Part shown: piece after piece, positions 61,602 through 64,000 of the stretch | Numbering within the stretch: position 1 is the first letter of the stretch | Layout: each line of letters begins with the position of its first letter | NCBI RefSeq assembly: GCF_900157375.1 | Contig: NZ_LT721901.1 | Span: forward strand, 4,111,685 to 4,175,684 | Length of the DNA: 64,000 bases | Direction: 5' to 3' | Source: Mycobacterium rhizamassiliense | GTDB lineage: Bacteria > Actinomycetota > Actinomycetes > Mycobacteriales > Mycobacteriaceae | Program-made: the position numbers and the translations under genes | The notes under the pieces: model-generated | What the model saw: only the letters and a program-made list of their open reading frames with translations | Database searches by the model: none | Told to the model about the DNA's origin: nothing

Positions 61602-62549
61602 TCACCGGGACCGGGCCGGGCAGAGAACGCGCAGCGCGGCGGGTACCGCGTAGATCTCGGCGGGCAGCGCGCAGGCGAAATCGCCGTCGGCGTAGACGTT
61701 GATGCCGGGCGACTCGACGTAGATCGACCTGGCGCGGGCCGTGGTCACCTCGTCCAGGTCGACGTGGGTGCCCTTGAACACTGTCGGAAACAGGCGCAGC
61801 AGTTTGGTCCGCGACGCGCCCGTCAGCATGGTGATATCGAGCAGGCCGTCGGTGGGATCGGCGTTGGGGCAGACCAGCATTCCACCCCCGTAACTGCGGG
61901 TGTTGCCGAAGGCGGCAAGCGTGATGTCGGCGTCGATCTCCTTGGTGCCGTCCAGGACGATCCGGTACGGCAACAGCCGCAGTTGCGACAGCTCGGCGAT
62001 CATCGCGGTGTAGTAGCGCAGCCTGCCGTGCGGCCAGCGCATCCGGTTGGCGCGGTCGGTCACCAGCGAATCGAAGCCGGCGGCGGCCACGGTGCCGAAC
62101 CACTTGTTGACGCCCTTGTCGTCGCGGATCCGGCCCAGGTCAACGGTTTCCGACCAGCCGTCGACGATGATGTCGGCGGCGGCCTCGGGATCCTTTGTCG
62201 GGATGCGGAATTCGCGGGCGTGGTCGTTGCCGGTGCCCGCCGGGATGATGCCCAGCGGAACGTCGGTGCCCGCCAGGACTTGCAGCGCGTTGGAGACGAC
62301 GCCGTCGCCGCCGGTGACCATCAGTGCGTCGGTGCCCCTTTCGAGGGCTGCGCCGGCGAGATACCGCGCGTCTTCGGCGTCGTCGCCGATGATCTCGACG
62401 ACCTCGATGCCCTTGTGCTGCAGCCTTGTGATGGCGATCTGCGCGGCGCGAATGGCCGCGCCGTGTCCCGATGCGGGGTTGGTCAGCGCGGTGACCTTGC
62501 CGATCTCGCGCCGCTGACGTTGCCCCGTCACGGGACGGTTTGCGGTCAC
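61602..62549 (-). CDS. dagK: Diacylglycerol kinase DagK
   Basis: 315 residues from GTG 62549, where the start overlaps the previous stop (GTGA). Lipid kinase of the DagK/YegS family making phosphatidic acid, which feeds phosphatidylinositol and PIM synthesis. Phosphate-binding NPASGHGAA at the N-terminus, nucleotide-binding VTGGDGVVSNALQ and LGIIPAGTGNDHA, and the second domain with GLLDITMLTGASR. Rv2252 is the M. tuberculosis orthologue by order and content. Confidence 0.93.
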   Translation of the reverse strand: MTANRPVTGQRQRREIGKVTALTNPASGHGAAIRAAQIAITRLQHKGIEVVEIIGDDAEDARYLAGAALERGTDALMVTGGDGVVSNALQVLAGTDVPLGIIPAGTGNDHAREFRIPTKDPEAAADIIVDGWSETVDLGRIRDDKGVNKWFGTVAAAGFDSLVTDRANRMRWPHGRLRYYTAMIAELSQLRLLPYRIVLDGTKEIDADITLAAFGNTRSYGGGMLVCPNADPTDGLLDITMLTGASRTKLLRLFPTVFKGTHVDLDEVTTARARSIYVESPGINVYADGDFACALPAEIYAVPAALRVLCPARSR

Positions 62550-64000
62550 GGAATCAGCTTGCCCGGGTTGAGGATTCCGGCCGGATCCAGCGTCGCCTTG
62601 ACCGCCCGCAGCACCTGCACGCCCAGCTCGCCGATCTCCTCCTGCATCCACGGCCGGTGGTCGGCGCCGACGGCGTGGTGGTGGGTGATGGTGCCGCCGG
62701 TCGCCATGATCGCATCCGACGCGGCGCTTTTGGCGGCCTGCCACTGCTCGATCGGGTTGCCGCGCTGCCCCGCGACGACCGTGAAGTACAGGGAGGCGCC
62801 GGTGGGGTACACGTGCGAAATGTGGCACATCACCAGCGCCGGTGTGCCGGATTCGGCCAACGCGGTGGTGAGCGCTTCGGTGACGGCGGCCTTGAGCGCG
62901 GGAACTCCTGCCCAGTCGGTGGCGGTTTCGAGCGTCTCGCACAACGCGCCGGCGGACAGCAGCGAGTCGCGCAGATACGGCGCGGCGAAGCGGCCCCGCT
63001 CCCACGCCCGGGCCGGTTCCTCGCCCAGCGGGGTACCGCCGTGAGCCGCCAGCAGTGCGCTGGTCTCGGCCTGGCGGCTCTCGACATGTTCTGTGGTGCC
63101 CTCGAACACGCTGATGCCCAGGCAGCCGCCGGTGATCTGGCTTTCGCCGATCGACTCGGTGGTCGCGAGATTGATGCCGGTCTCCACCTCGTCGGAGAGC
63201 CGAATGACGGTGGGGCCGCTGGCATTCTGCGTGGCCGCGCGCAGCGCGGCCGCCCCGGTCGCGAAGTCGGGGAACGACCACGCCTGGTAACCAACGGTTT
63301 CCGGCTTCCGGTGCACGCGCAGCCGCACCTGCGTGATGACGCCCAGCGTGCCCTCCGACCCGATCAGCAGCTGGCGCAGGTCGGGGCCGGCCGCCGATTC
63401 GGGAGCGCGGCCCAGGTCCCAGGTGCCGACGGGTGTGATGACCCGCAGCCCGCGCACCATGTCGTTGAACCGGCCGTAGCCCGCCGAGTCCTGGCCGGAG
63501 GATCGGGTCGCCGCGAAGCCGCCGATCGTGGCGTATTCGAAGCTCTGCGGAAAATGGCCGAGCGAGAAGCCGTGCTCGCCGAGCAGGCGTTCGGCGTCCG
63601 GGCCGGTGACGCCGGCCCCGAAGACCGCCTGCCCGGATTCTTCGTCGAGCGAGATGAGCCGGTCGAAGCGGCGCAGATCGAGGGAGACGACCGCGGTGAA
63701 CTGGCCGCGGGTGGGATTGAGGCCGCCGGTCACGCTGGTGCCGCCGCCGAACGGGATGACGGCGATGCCGTGCTCCGAACAATAGGCGAGGACCGCGGCG
63801 ACGGCGTCGTCGTCGCCGGGCAACAGGATCGCGTCTGGGGCGTCCTGCGCCCCCGGGTTCTTGCGTCGCAGCAGGTCGAGGGTGGATTTGCCGCCGGCGT
63901 GCAGCAGCCGATCGCGGTCGTCGGTGTGGCAGAACTCGGCGCCGACGATCGCGGCCAGCGCGTCCCGGTCGGCCTTTGAGAGCGCCGATGGGCGCAGCCG
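62546..64000 (-). CDS. FAD-linked oxidase, alkyldihydroxyacetonephosphate synthase-like (Rv2251-like, partial)
   Basis: Open to the window end; 484 residues are visible, and the N-terminus is missing. VAO-fold flavoprotein: PFGGGTSVTGGLNP (FAD), YATIGGFAATRSSGQDS, LIGSEGTLGVITQVR, the C-terminal HHHAVGADHRPW metal/substrate motif and DPAGILNPGK. The H-H-H motif and the region around it are typical of the ether-lipid enzyme ADPS, a family that in mycobacteria pairs with dagK. Whether it makes ether lipids is unproven. Co-translated with dagK. Confidence 0.9.
   Translation of the reverse strand, partial: RLRPSALSKADRDALAAIVGAEFCHTDDRDRLLHAGGKSTLDLLRRKNPGAQDAPDAILLPGDDDAVAAVLAYCSEHGIAVIPFGGGTSVTGGLNPTRGQFTAVVSLDLRRFDRLISLDEESGQAVFGAGVTGPDAERLLGEHGFSLGHFPQSFEYATIGGFAATRSSGQDSAGYGRFNDMVRGLRVITPVGTWDLGRAPESAAGPDLRQLLIGSEGTLGVITQVRLRVHRKPETVGYQAWSFPDFATGAAALRAATQNASGPTVIRLSDEVETGINLATTESIGESQITGGCLGISVFEGTTEHVESRQAETSALLAAHGGTPLGEEPARAWERGRFAAPYLRDSLLSAGALCETLETATDWAGVPALKAAVTEALTTALAESGTPALVMCHISHVYPTGASLYFTVVAGQRGNPIEQWQAAKSAASDAIMATGGTITHHHAVGADHRPWMQEEIGELGVQVLRAVKATLDPAGILNPGKLIP

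Overview
The window reads as mycobacterial chromosome, most likely a slow grower close to the M. avium complex. The evidence is uniformly high GC, GTG and TTG starts, and mycobacterial families throughout: MgtA glycosyltransferase, a DUF222/13E12 HNH protein, an Mce remnant, cutinase, an Ami1-type amidase, CYP124, an Rv1733c-type membrane protein, and mycothiol metabolism (MscR). Family names come from reading translated motifs and from memory of M. tuberculosis H37Rv gene order; nothing was searched.

Layout. 1-14.9 kb: the end of a mannosyltransferase gene, a TetR/FAD-monooxygenase pair, a Na+/H+ antiporter, a DUF5685 protein with a very cysteine-rich tail, small secreted proteins, a DsbA-like protein, hydrolases and oxidoreductases, a receptor-type Ser/Thr kinase that has lost its DFG aspartate, a P450 and a VOC protein. 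14.9-23.4 kb: a less GC-rich defence island holding one tightly overlapping operon, hsdM-hsdS-(TIGR02391/HEPN-like gene)-hsdR-(YgjP/SprT-like peptidase). 23.4-28 kb: an orphan, frameshifted mceF remnant, an acyl-CoA ligase and a 13E12 HNH gene. 28.3-32.5 kb: a giant TIR-nSTAND1-WD40 protein with 14 WD repeats and a one-base frameshift near its 3' end. 32.5-37.7 kb: an aromatic catabolism cluster (LysR, hydroxyquinol-type intradiol dioxygenase, two carboxymuconolactone-decarboxylase-like proteins, TetR, HsaA-like flavin monooxygenase). 37.7-41.7 kb: cutinase, amidase, HAD and secreted proteins.

41.7-64 kb: a block that, inverted, follows M. tuberculosis Rv2266 (cyp124) to Rv2251, including Rv2264c-, Rv2263-, Rv2260-, mscR-, Rv2258c-, Rv2257c-, Rv2256c-, Rv2253-, dagK- and Rv2251-like genes. 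A 7.5 kb insertion between the Rv2256c- and Rv2253-like genes carries two tandem GreA-C-domain proteins coupled to a 33-residue membrane microprotein, a D-amino-acid dehydrogenase, an Rv1733c-like protein, a PucR regulator and a cytochrome b561-sulfite-oxidase fusion.

The best candidates for an undescribed system are the restriction operon with an embedded HEPN-like gene (laid out like prrA-B-C-D), the TIR-STAND-double-propeller protein, the GreA-pair/microprotein operon and the Cys-tailed DUF5685 protein. No tRNA, rRNA, CRISPR array or complete insertion sequence was seen.
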